Below are positions 24,743 through 30,249 of a DNA stretch of 30,780 bases, piece after piece. Both the position numbers and the translations under genes were made by a program. The notes beneath the pieces are model-generated. The model did no database searches. It was not told the DNA's origin and worked only from the letters and a program-made list of their open reading frames with translations. Each line of letters starts with the position of its first letter. Position 1 is the first letter of the stretch. Source of the stretch: a virus; the IMG/VR virus record IMGVR_UViG_3300050821_014180, positions 1 to 30,780 of that record. One strand, 5' to 3'.

Positions 24743-24810
24743 GGGAGATAACCCTCCTTTGGTTTTTAGCCCGGGCGAGGAGGTCGCACTCCGCGTCTGG
24801 GCGCTTTTTT

Positions 24811-25026
24811 CTACTGCTTAGACTTCGGTTTCCTTCCGGGCTTTTGCGTCGCCTTGAAGCGGCGCACCTTTTTCAGATCCGCATCAGTCCAGCGCCAAAG
24901 TGTACGACCCTTGAGCGGGACTGATTGCGAGGCCCGGACCTTCCCCTCCGAAAGCCACCGCTGCAAGGTCAGCCGATGAACGCCGACCCTCTTGGCGGCT
25001 TCCTCTGTTGAGTAGGTATCCGGCAT
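24811..25026 (-). CDS. MerR/excisionase-type DNA-binding protein
   Basis: 71 residues. A helix-turn-helix of the MerR/excisionase type: YSTEEAAKRVGVHRLTLQRW, then the wing-like LSEGKVRASQ and GRTLWRWTDADLKKVR, and a basic tail (KPGRKPKSKQ). Proteins of this form act as excisionases or small regulators. It is the first gene of the minus-strand block that includes the tyrosine recombinase, and its promoter overlaps a short inverted repeat. It therefore probably regulates its own expression and may serve as directionality factor for one of the recombinases. Confidence 0.8.
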   Translation of the reverse strand: MPDTYSTEEAAKRVGVHRLTLQRWLSEGKVRASQSVPLKGRTLWRWTDADLKKVRRFKATQKPGRKPKSKQ

Positions 25027-25036
25027 CGCACAACAT

Positions 25037-25065
25037 CATGTAGCACATTGTTCTTGACCCGTCAA
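25037..25065 (-). promoter_or_regulatory. Promoter of the MerR-type gene with overlapping operator-like repeat
   Basis: On the minus strand TTGACG (25060-25065) lies 17 bases before an extended -10, TGC-TACATG (TACATG at 25037-25042). The -10 overlaps ATGTAGCACAT (25038-25048, arms ATGT/ACAT). The predicted transcription start is about 3-4 bases before the ATG, so the message could be leaderless. The -35 is part of TTGAC-CC-GTCAA (25054-25065), which also offers a -35 on the other strand. Confidence 0.5.
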
Positions 25066-25089
25066 TGGAAATTTGCGAGACTCCACGAC

Positions 25090-26133
25090 ATGGAAGTGGA
25101 AGAAGCCACCCTCGGAAATGAAATCCGCAATTACCGTCAGCGGATGCGCTTAGCTCCTAACCCTGTGGCCCAGGCTCTAGGCCTCACCATCGATGAGCTA
25201 TTGAAGCTCGAGACTGACAATCAACCCTTGTCGCCAGAGCAGGCTCAGAGGTGGAACATTTTTAGGTCTGTCACGAGGAAAAGCAGGGGGCACGTTCGAC
25301 GTGCGGCTCCGATGAAGGATTTGCCGTGGTCTGGTCCCCGCCCGAAATGCCAAGAGTGCGGTCTTGAGTTGGTACAGCGAAAATGTTTTTATTCGAGGCG
25401 AGCCGAGCAGGATGTATGCCAGCTTGCCTGCAGAACGGACGGATGCTCGCGATACGATGAGCCAATTTCTTTCACGTTGGATGGCCATCCCATATCGCTT
25501 CCCGCGAGGTTGAAACTACCGTTCGAACGGCCACTGTGTGCCGAATGCAGACGCCCATTGCTTAAGCATGGAGCACCACAAAACCGTCAGGAACTTGGCA
25601 TGCTCCAGCGTATGTACTGCAACAATTCAAATTGCGGAGAGCACTTTGGACCTCATTGGTTTGACAGCGCCGGGAAAGAAGTGTCTCTGCCTCATACGCG
25701 AAAGACCCGTCCACCGTTCGCTTATCCCTCGTGTGCGTGGTGTGGCGGTGCTACGGTCTCGTTGAGTTCGCGCGAAAGCCGCGGGCGAGGAGTTTATTGG
25801 GTCTTCCGCTGCAAGGTTTGTTCCAAATGCTCATGGACGACGGACGGGACAGACGTAAAGAAGAGCAGCAGATCAGACAAGGGTCCTCGTGCGGCTCAAG
25901 TGCGAAGCAGACGCCCAGGCGCTCCACATGCTGGCGGACGGCCTCCGCAAAAGACTCAACTCTTCGAATCGGCGAGGAAACTTCGCGAGCAAGGATTACG
26001 TTGGACCCAGATCGCCCAGCAACTCGACCCCAAAGGCTTCGCCGATGACTCGCGGGCCGCTGCCGAGCGAATGCGACTAGGAGTGAAATATCTGGGCCTG
26101 CCAAGGCGGCACGCCACCGGTGCCTCTGCGTAG
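25090..26133 (+). CDS. Multi-zinc-ribbon protein with N-terminal helix-turn-helix-like region
   Basis: 347 residues from the ATG at 25090 (the frame is open to a TTG at 25048, which would run through the promoter). The N-terminal 45 residues resemble an Xre-type helix-turn-helix (GNEIRNYRQRMRLAPNPVAQ, then LGLTIDELLKLE). Several Cys pairs follow: CQECGL with CQLACRTDGC; CAECRR with CNNSNC; CAWCGG with CKVCSKC. This suggests three zinc ribbons in a row, each followed by an aromatic strand. The C-terminal region has another helix-turn-helix-like stretch (RKLREQGLRWTQIAQQL). The layout resembles DNA- or RNA-binding adaptors; no family is recognised. It is divergent from the MerR-type gene. Confidence 0.7.
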   Translation: MEVEEATLGNEIRNYRQRMRLAPNPVAQALGLTIDELLKLETDNQPLSPEQAQRWNIFRSVTRKSRGHVRRAAPMKDLPWSGPRPKCQECGLELVQRKCFYSRRAEQDVCQLACRTDGCSRYDEPISFTLDGHPISLPARLKLPFERPLCAECRRPLLKHGAPQNRQELGMLQRMYCNNSNCGEHFGPHWFDSAGKEVSLPHTRKTRPPFAYPSCAWCGGATVSLSSRESRGRGVYWVFRCKVCSKCSWTTDGTDVKKSSRSDKGPRAAQVRSRRPGAPHAGGRPPQKTQLFESARKLREQGLRWTQIAQQLDPKGFADDSRAAAERMRLGVKYLGLPRRHATGASA

Positions 26134-26169
26134 AAAACTGTTTTCTACGCACTATTTTGCGTAGAAAAC
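26128..26169. repeat. Three copies of GCGTAGAAAA, two of them forming a hairpin
   Basis: GCGTAGAAAA (26128-26137), its exact inverse TTTTCTACGC (26141-26150) and a third copy GCGTAGAAAAC (26159-26169). The first copy includes the stop codon of the zinc-ribbon gene. A strong 10-bp hairpin forms, but no T-run follows. This could be an operator with an extra half-site, or a terminator part. Confidence 0.6.
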
Positions 26170-26356
26170 TACCCCTCCAGAATTCTCCCTTTGATCCCTT
26201 CTCGGCTTACCCAGTAGTGTCAACAACGCTTCACAGATGTGCGCCAGCGTCGCCTGTATGTGGAACACCTGGCGCTAAAGCTTTCGGCTCTAAAACACGA
26301 ACAGCCAGGAGGCAAATCCTGGCTGTTCAAAGTCGGCTCGCTGATGAGACTAACCA
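26134..26356. other. Regulatory stretch before the early operon
   Basis: It holds the GCGTAGAAAA repeats and the 12-bp hairpin. Open frames crossing it lack ribosome binding sites and share no visible motifs, so I do not call a gene. Confidence 0.4.
26299..26328. other. Perfect 12-bp hairpin before the early operon
   Basis: GAACAGCCAGGA (26299-26310) pairs perfectly with TCCTGGCTGTTC (26317-26328) around a 6-base loop. It lies 28 bases before the first gene of the early operon. The plus-strand side lacks a T-run; on the minus strand it is followed by GTGTTTT. It may be an RNA control element or a partial terminator. Confidence 0.45.
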
Positions 26357-26572
26357 ATGCAGACGTTAGCAGAAGTACACCGGGAAGTTCAAGCTTTACC
26401 CGTCGAAATCAAGATTCCGGATTCGGGCCTTTCCCCTCATGATCGCCGCGCCCTTCTCAGTGCGGCCCTACGGCTGTTCCTCCACAGGATTCGCCATAAC
26501 CTTCCGGTCCACAAGAGCGAACTGTTGCACTTGGTGGAATGCGGCGATGACGATCTGGAGGTGGCCGCGTGA
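26357..26572 (+). CDS. Uncharacterised 71-residue early protein
   Basis: First gene of the early operon. The N-terminal part (LAEVHREVQALPVEIKIPD) is followed by helices (PHDRRALLSAALRLFLHRIR, HKSELLHLVECGDDDLEVAA). There is no recognised family and no clear ribosome binding site, but the next gene starts in a GTGA overlap with its stop, which supports expression. Operons of small proteins like this usually precede replication genes in phages. Confidence 0.55.
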   Translation: MQTLAEVHREVQALPVEIKIPDSGLSPHDRRALLSAALRLFLHRIRHNLPVHKSELLHLVECGDDDLEVAA

Positions 26573-26937
26573 CTGCCGACGCCAGACACAGCCAGGTCCG
26601 CGAGTCCGGTCAACGTGGGCGAATTCTCGAATTGCTCCAAGAACGCGGCACGGAAGGCGCTACAAACATCGAGCTGAACGAAATTTGCTTCCGCTATGGT
26701 GCCCGCCTCTGGGAATTGCGACGTGCCGGCCACAACATCCGCACCGAGAACTTAGGCGACGGCTTATTCCGGTTCGTGCTCATTTCCTCGGAATCTCACA
26801 ACTCCAACATTGGAGTGAGCGAGGATGTCACCTCCCGGGGCGACATCAAGCCAGCACACCTGAACGATTACGCTCGTCGCGCGCGCGAAGTTCGCGACCG
26901 GGCCATGATGCCGTTGTTTGCCGGAAGGCGGATGTGA
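26569..26937 (+). CDS. Small winged-helix-like protein
   Basis: 122 residues from a GTG in a GTGA overlap. The segment GRILELLQERGTEGATNIEL, NEICFRYGARLWELRRAGHN, IRTENLGDGLFRF reads as helix, helix-turn-helix and wing. It matches a small phage helix-turn-helix family in which the ARLWELRRAGHNI stretch is characteristic. It contains a copy of the dispersed palindrome (26801-26816, encoding SNIGV). Probable DNA-binding replication accessory or regulator. Confidence 0.65.
   Translation: MTADARHSQVRESGQRGRILELLQERGTEGATNIELNEICFRYGARLWELRRAGHNIRTENLGDGLFRFVLISSESHNSNIGVSEDVTSRGDIKPAHLNDYARRAREVRDRAMMPLFAGRRM
26801..26816. repeat. Dispersed palindrome, copy 8
   Basis: ACTCCAACATTGGAGT inside the small winged-helix gene, encoding SNIGV. 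The centre is the reverse complement of the TG centre seen in other copies. Confidence 0.7.
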
Positions 26938-27938
26938 TGCCAAGCGGCAAGCGTGATCCTGCCGCCATTCCTGAGGGCCGATTCTTCTGTAGCGTCGAAT
27001 GGCACCTTCAGCAATTGAAGTCCCGCCTCGCCTGCCCCCTTTATAGCTGGGGGCGCCGACTATCGACAACATCCGGCGTCTTTTCCGCGTCCGCAGAGCA
27101 CGTAGCCGAATACTTTGGCGTGAACCGCAAGACGGCTCTCTCTACTTTGAGAGAACTCGCGGAACTTGGTTTTTTCATAATTGATCGAATTGAACGCGGA
27201 AAGCCAAACACGTACAAGACGATCGATCACGATGAATGGGCAGAGCACAATCCCGGCCGCTGCGTTGAGAAAGCCTCGTTTCCCTGGGAGGGGCAGGGCG
27301 ACCGCCTCGGCTGCCACCTCTACCAGATCAGCGGCGGACGTGTGAAGTTTTGGCCTAGGCAGATGACGGGATTGCGCAATCTGGGGTTTTCCGACGAGCA
27401 GATCATTGAACAGTTCCGCACTTTCATGGTCGAAGCCGACTACACAGGAAGACGTTGGAAGCACGCCTATTACGATTTTCGCACCCGTTTGAAGGTCCAC
27501 TCCAACGTTGGAGTAGAGGAAGAGGGTGGATTTCCAGACATGAGGGACATCCTGCGCGCACAGAAAATGAGAAGCATCGAGTCCAGTCCAACGGACTCGG
27601 TAGGAGTCCAGTCCAGCGGACACCCACCAGTCCAGTCGAACGGACTACACCAGTCCAGCCGAACGGACCCAAGTAGTCGAAGTAGTTCTCGAAAGGAAGT
27701 AGACGAATCTGAATTAACGATACCCGCTCCGCGGCGCGTAGTTAGCTACCCTTCTTTTAAGAATAAAGAAAAAGCAGCAGCACAAAAAAAAGAAGAAAAG
27801 CCTTACCCCCAACAAACGCCCCAGGAGTGCGAGGCCAGAGTAAAACTGCTTCAGGACCAAGCGCGCCAACTTAAAGAGGCGGAGGCCGAGCAAAAGATCC
27901 CCGTGATCCGGTTTTCGGAGCTCGCTGCGGCACGATGA
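26937..27938 (+). CDS. Replication-initiator-like protein (lambda-O-like layout)
   Basis: 333 residues from the ATG at 26937, which overlaps the previous stop by one base (TGATG). The N-terminal domain contains a winged helix: SGVFSASAEHVAEYFGVNRK, TALSTLRELAELGFFIIDRI, then the wing ERGKPNTYKTI (about residues 45-100). A middle domain follows (KFWPRQMTGLRNLGFSDEQI, FRTFMVEADYTGRRWKHAYYD). Then come a low-complexity linker (about 200-275) encoded by the iterons, a Lys/Glu/Ala-rich helix and a short C-terminus. DNA-binding domain, iteron-bearing middle and partner-binding tail are the plan of lambda O, though no sequence kinship to O is claimed. It sits in a chain of overlapping small early genes. 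Confidence 0.6.
   Translation: MPSGKRDPAAIPEGRFFCSVEWHLQQLKSRLACPLYSWGRRLSTTSGVFSASAEHVAEYFGVNRKTALSTLRELAELGFFIIDRIERGKPNTYKTIDHDEWAEHNPGRCVEKASFPWEGQGDRLGCHLYQISGGRVKFWPRQMTGLRNLGFSDEQIIEQFRTFMVEADYTGRRWKHAYYDFRTRLKVHSNVGVEEEGGFPDMRDILRAQKMRSIESSPTDSVGVQSSGHPPVQSNGLHQSSRTDPSSRSSSRKEVDESELTIPAPRRVVSYPSFKNKEKAAAQKKEEKPYPQQTPQECEARVKLLQDQARQLKEAEAEQKIPVIRFSELAAAR
27499..27514. repeat. Dispersed palindrome, copy 9
   Basis: ACTCCAACGTTGGAGT, a perfect 16-bp palindrome, inside the initiator-like gene about 65 bases before the iterons; it encodes SNVGV. Confidence 0.7.
27580..27670. repeat. Four 19-bp iterons (candidate replication origin)
   Basis: Copies start at 27580, 27605, 27629 and 27652. 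The first is AGTCCAGTCCAACGGACTC; the others differ at a few positions. Spacers are 6, 5 and 4 bases. Each has inverted ends (AGTCC/GGACT in the best copies). They lie inside the initiator-like gene. An A/T- and purine-rich run follows, clearest at 27755-27800, which could be the unwinding region. Confidence 0.65.
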
Positions 27939-28159
27939 GTGCGAAACGCAAATCCGGACCGCGTAAGTGGGGGCGGCTTTTGGTGACCGCCGAAACATAC
28001 GAATTCTTGTCGAACCTCGGTCGCAAAGGGGCCTCAGGCCGCGAGACTCCAGAGCGTCGTTCTCGAGCAGACGCCAAACACTCCAATGTTGGAGTGAAAA
28101 CCTTGGCTCGCAAGCGGTGTTCGGAAAACCCCTCTTCTGGCGTGGCTGTAAATGGCTGA
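27935..28159 (+). CDS. Uncharacterised 74-residue basic protein
   Basis: It starts in an ATGA overlap with the initiator-like gene. The N-terminus is basic (SAKRKSGPRKWGRLLVTAET), then short helices and basic stretches (RRSRADAKHSNVGVKTLARK). It contains a full copy of the dispersed palindrome. No family is recognised. Its stop overlaps the next small gene. The high charge suggests nucleic-acid binding. Confidence 0.5.
   Translation: MSAKRKSGPRKWGRLLVTAETYEFLSNLGRKGASGRETPERRSRADAKHSNVGVKTLARKRCSENPSSGVAVNG
28079..28096. repeat. Dispersed palindrome, copy 10 (full)
   Basis: CACTCCAATGTTGGAGTG, identical to the 5980 copy, encoding HSNVGV in the basic protein gene. Confidence 0.7.
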
Positions 28160-28226
28160 AAACGTGAGGGCAGAAAAGGCGCCGTTGGTGTTCGGGAATG
28201 TACTGATTCCGGAACGATTGGAGTAA
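28152..28226 (+). CDS. 24-residue peptide in the overlapping early operon
   Basis: ATG at 28152 overlaps the stop of the preceding gene, and its TAA overlaps the ATG of the next (TAATG at 28224-28228). The peptide is MAENVRAEKAPLVFGNVLIP followed by ERLE. It is very short, but the end-to-end overlaps with both neighbours are those of a translated gene. It may also serve only to carry ribosomes onward. Confidence 0.4.
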   Translation: MAENVRAEKAPLVFGNVLIPERLE

Positions 28227-28432
28227 TGGCGAAGACTTCAAAACTCGCGACCATGCCGGGTCCGGCGATCGAGCCGGAGTTGAAGGAATTTATCGACAAG
28301 TGTCTCGTCCCGATTTTGGTCCGGGAAGCGCTTACAGAACTTCAGCAAGAGAATCACGTTGCACCAGATGTGAAGCCCGTAGCACAATCCTGCCGGCAGA
28401 TCCTTCCGGCCACAGCCGAGGTAGCCGAATGA
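28226..28432 (+). CDS. Small protein directly before the serine recombinase
   Basis: 68 residues with overlapping junctions on both sides (TAATG at the start, ATGA at the end). It contains a helical segment (EPELKEFIDKCLVPILVREA, LTELQQENH) and a short variable C-terminus. No family is recognised. Small proteins co-translated with large serine recombinases can be directionality factors, so this is a candidate, by position only. Confidence 0.6.
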   Translation: MAKTSKLATMPGPAIEPELKEFIDKCLVPILVREALTELQQENHVAPDVKPVAQSCRQILPATAEVAE

Positions 28433-30177
28433 GCCAACTCCGCTGCGCCGCTTACAGCCGCGTCAGCAGTGATAGGCAGAACCCACTCTCAATTGATGAT
28501 CAGATTCGAAAATGCAAAGAGTTTGCCGGACACGAGAGATGGCGTGTACTCGAGGAGCACATCTACTCCGATGAAGCAATCTCTGGGACGACCGATGACC
28601 GCCCGGGCCTTCAGCGACTTCTTGCTGCGCTGAAGCAGCGACCCTGCCCCTTTGATGTTCTGCTCGTAGATGACACAAGCCGTCTTTCCCGAAATGCCAA
28701 GGACACGCTCACTATCTACGAGAAGTTGACCTTTGCCGGCGTGCGCCTAGTCGCGATCAGCCAGGGAATCGACTCCCAGAATGAGCAAGCCGGTGTGTTG
28801 ATGCAGGTTCATGGCATCGTCGATAGCGTTTACGTGAAAGAGCTGGCCACGAAAACGCGCCGCGGCATGGAGGGCGCGTTCTTGCGGGGCAATCACACAG
28901 GAGGACGTTGCTTCGGATATCGGAATGTTCCGATCGAGGATTCGACGCGCACCGATGAGCATGGGCGCCCAGTGATTCTCGGTGTACGGCTCGAAGTGAA
29001 CGAAGCCCAGGCCGCTGTAGTTCGCCGGATATTTGAACTCTATGCCGGCGGATCTAGCCTGAAGCGGATCACGAAGCTGCTCAACTCTGAAGGCGTGGCC
29101 TCACCACAGCCGCAAGCTGGAAGAATTTCCCGCTCCTGGTGCCCTTCGTCGTTGCGGGTGATCCTCCACAATGACCGATACCGTGGGCTAGTAATTTGGA
29201 ATAAAACCAAAAAGGTTCGGGATACTGAGAGCGGCCGAAAGCTTGCTCGGGCACGCGCGCAGAAGGAATGGGTAATGCAAGACGTTCCCGAGCAACGCAT
29301 CATCGCGGACGAGCTCTGGAATGCCGTGCAGGTGCGCCAGGAGCTTGTGAAGCGCGTCTATGAAGCGGCCGGCAAGCGTGCGGGGTTGCTCCGATCCTCG
29401 GCGATGAACGTGCCGTATCTGTTTTCGGGACTCCTCAGATGCAAGGTCTGCGGTGCCAACCTGCAGATCGTTTCGGGTCGTGGTCGGAACCATCAGTCGC
29501 AAACCTACGGTTGCCCCATGAACTTTCACCGCGGCGATTCCGTGTGTTCAAATCGCGTGAGGGTGCGCCGTGACGTTCTCGAGCGCGAACTTCTCCAGGG
29601 TCTTCAGTCCAAAGTTCTTCGCGAGGAGGTCATCGACTACGTATTGGACCAGTTCGAAAAGCAGCTCGTCAGGGAAATCGACGGCATCAGCGGAGAAATG
29701 GACCGCATGAAAAAGCGGAAAGTAGAGTTGCAATCGGAGATCAGGAGGCTCACCGCCGGGCTCGCAACCGGATTCCATTCGCCGGCGGTTATGGCCGAAA
29801 TCACGAAACGCGAGCAAGAGATTTCGGATATCTCCGACCGCCTGCTCTCTTCGAAACCCGAATCCGTACGGTCGAGGATCGCTGCGCTGAAACAGAACGT
29901 CGCGAAACGAACGCATGACCTGCGCCAGTGCTTGAACAATGACCCTATAACGGCGCGTGCCTACCTTACCAAGCACGTCGAGAAGATCGAGATGGACCCG
30001 GAGGGCGGAATCTACGTAGCCTCCGGAAGTTGGAATTTGCTGGGCAGCGATACGCTGGGTGCAGAACGGACGTTGGGAATGTGCCGGGGGGCAGAGTTGA
30101 ACTGCCTACGCCGGCCTTTTCAGGGCCGCGCTCTACCGGTGAGCTACCCCGGCACCGGAGGAATCCAAAAATTGTAG
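28429..30177 (+). CDS. Large serine recombinase (element integrase)
   Basis: 582 residues from the ATG at 28429 (ATGA overlap with the small upstream gene). The resolvase domain has YSRVSSDRQ with nucleophile Ser13, SDEAISGTTDDRPGLQRLL and LVDDTSRLSRN. The recombinase domain spans about 180-300. The zinc ribbon starts with CKVC at 338-341 and pairs with CPMNFHRGDSVC. A coiled coil follows (VLDQFEKQLVREIDGISGEM, DRMKKRKVELQSEI), the usual integration-control region. The last 30 residues (from MCRGAELN) are read from the tRNA-Phe gene, so they belong to the host side of the junction; the excised form would end differently (MCRGTELHPT onward). It probably catalyses insertion at tRNA-Phe. Confidence 0.9.
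   Translation: MSQLRCAAYSRVSSDRQNPLSIDDQIRKCKEFAGHERWRVLEEHIYSDEAISGTTDDRPGLQRLLAALKQRPCPFDVLLVDDTSRLSRNAKDTLTIYEKLTFAGVRLVAISQGIDSQNEQAGVLMQVHGIVDSVYVKELATKTRRGMEGAFLRGNHTGGRCFGYRNVPIEDSTRTDEHGRPVILGVRLEVNEAQAAVVRRIFELYAGGSSLKRITKLLNSEGVASPQPQAGRISRSWCPSSLRVILHNDRYRGLVIWNKTKKVRDTESGRKLARARAQKEWVMQDVPEQRIIADELWNAVQVRQELVKRVYEAAGKRAGLLRSSAMNVPYLFSGLLRCKVCGANLQIVSGRGRNHQSQTYGCPMNFHRGDSVCSNRVRVRRDVLERELLQGLQSKVLREEVIDYVLDQFEKQLVREIDGISGEMDRMKKRKVELQSEIRRLTAGLATGFHSPAVMAEITKREQEISDISDRLLSSKPESVRSRIAALKQNVAKRTHDLRQCLNNDPITARAYLTKHVEKIEMDPEGGIYVASGSWNLLGSDTLGAERTLGMCRGAELNCLRRPFQGRALPVSYPGTGGIQKL
30081..30090. repeat. Right attachment core (attR) at tRNA 3' end
   Basis: GTGCCGGGGG, same as 561-570. 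It covers the 3' strand of the tRNA-Phe acceptor stem (30083-30089), the discriminator base and one base beyond. Confidence 0.65.
30082..30153 (-). tRNA. tRNA-Phe(GAA)
   Basis: On the minus strand a full cloverleaf of 72 bases: acceptor GCCGGGG/CCCCGGC, D-arm GCTC/GAGC, anticodon stem CGGCC/GGCCG with loop CTGAAAA (anticodon GAA), T-arm GGCAG-TTCAACT-CTGCC and discriminator A. The gene no longer encodes CCA (next bases are CAT); the displaced left copy does. The last part of the serine recombinase reading frame overlaps it on the other strand. Confidence 0.95.
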
Positions 30178-30199
30178 CGGCGCAGAGTTGCGATGTCGA
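30171..30199 (-). promoter_or_regulatory. tRNA-Phe promoter
   Basis: On the minus strand TCGACA (30194-30199), 17-bp spacer, TACAAT (30171-30176), 18 bases before the tRNA 5' end. The stop codon of the serine recombinase lies inside the -10 box. Confidence 0.65.
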
Positions 30200-30249
30200 G
30201 ACCGAATCCACTCGTCTCGCAACCGCGATGCGACTTTTTGGGTGAGGAT

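Larger units (their letters stand above)
561..30090. mobile_element. Integrative phage-like element inserted in tRNA-Phe
   Basis: The boundaries are the two copies of GTGCCGGGGG at 561-570 and 30081-30090; the right copy is the 3' end of an intact tRNA-Phe gene on the minus strand. Joining the left host flank to the right host flank through this core rebuilds a tRNA gene ending in an encoded ACCA. The interior carries a large serine recombinase next to the right junction, TerS and TerL, a polyvalent injected-protein gene, an initiator-like gene and many small regulators. The host-like genes lie outside. No portal, capsid or tail gene was recognised. A dispersed near-palindrome occurs only between these limits. 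Size is about 29.5 kb. Confidence 0.75.

Noticed and set aside
24766-24810. Possible plus-strand terminator (GCCC...GGAG...CTCC...GGGC followed by six T)
   Set aside because: The stem is split by large internal loops and no plus-strand gene ends before it; the neighbouring genes are on the minus strand.
26439-26936. Upstream extension of the initiator-like frame
   Set aside because: It overlaps two small genes that fit a coupled operon, and the ATG at 26937 forms a tight overlap with the previous stop.
27580-27670. CRISPR array
   Set aside because: Units are 19 bp with 4-6-base spacers and lie inside a gene; this is an iteron pattern, not repeat-spacer structure.
28300-28428. Upstream extension of the serine recombinase
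   Set aside because: The canonical N-terminus (RCAAYSRVSS) starts at the ATG at 28429, which overlaps the stop of the upstream gene.
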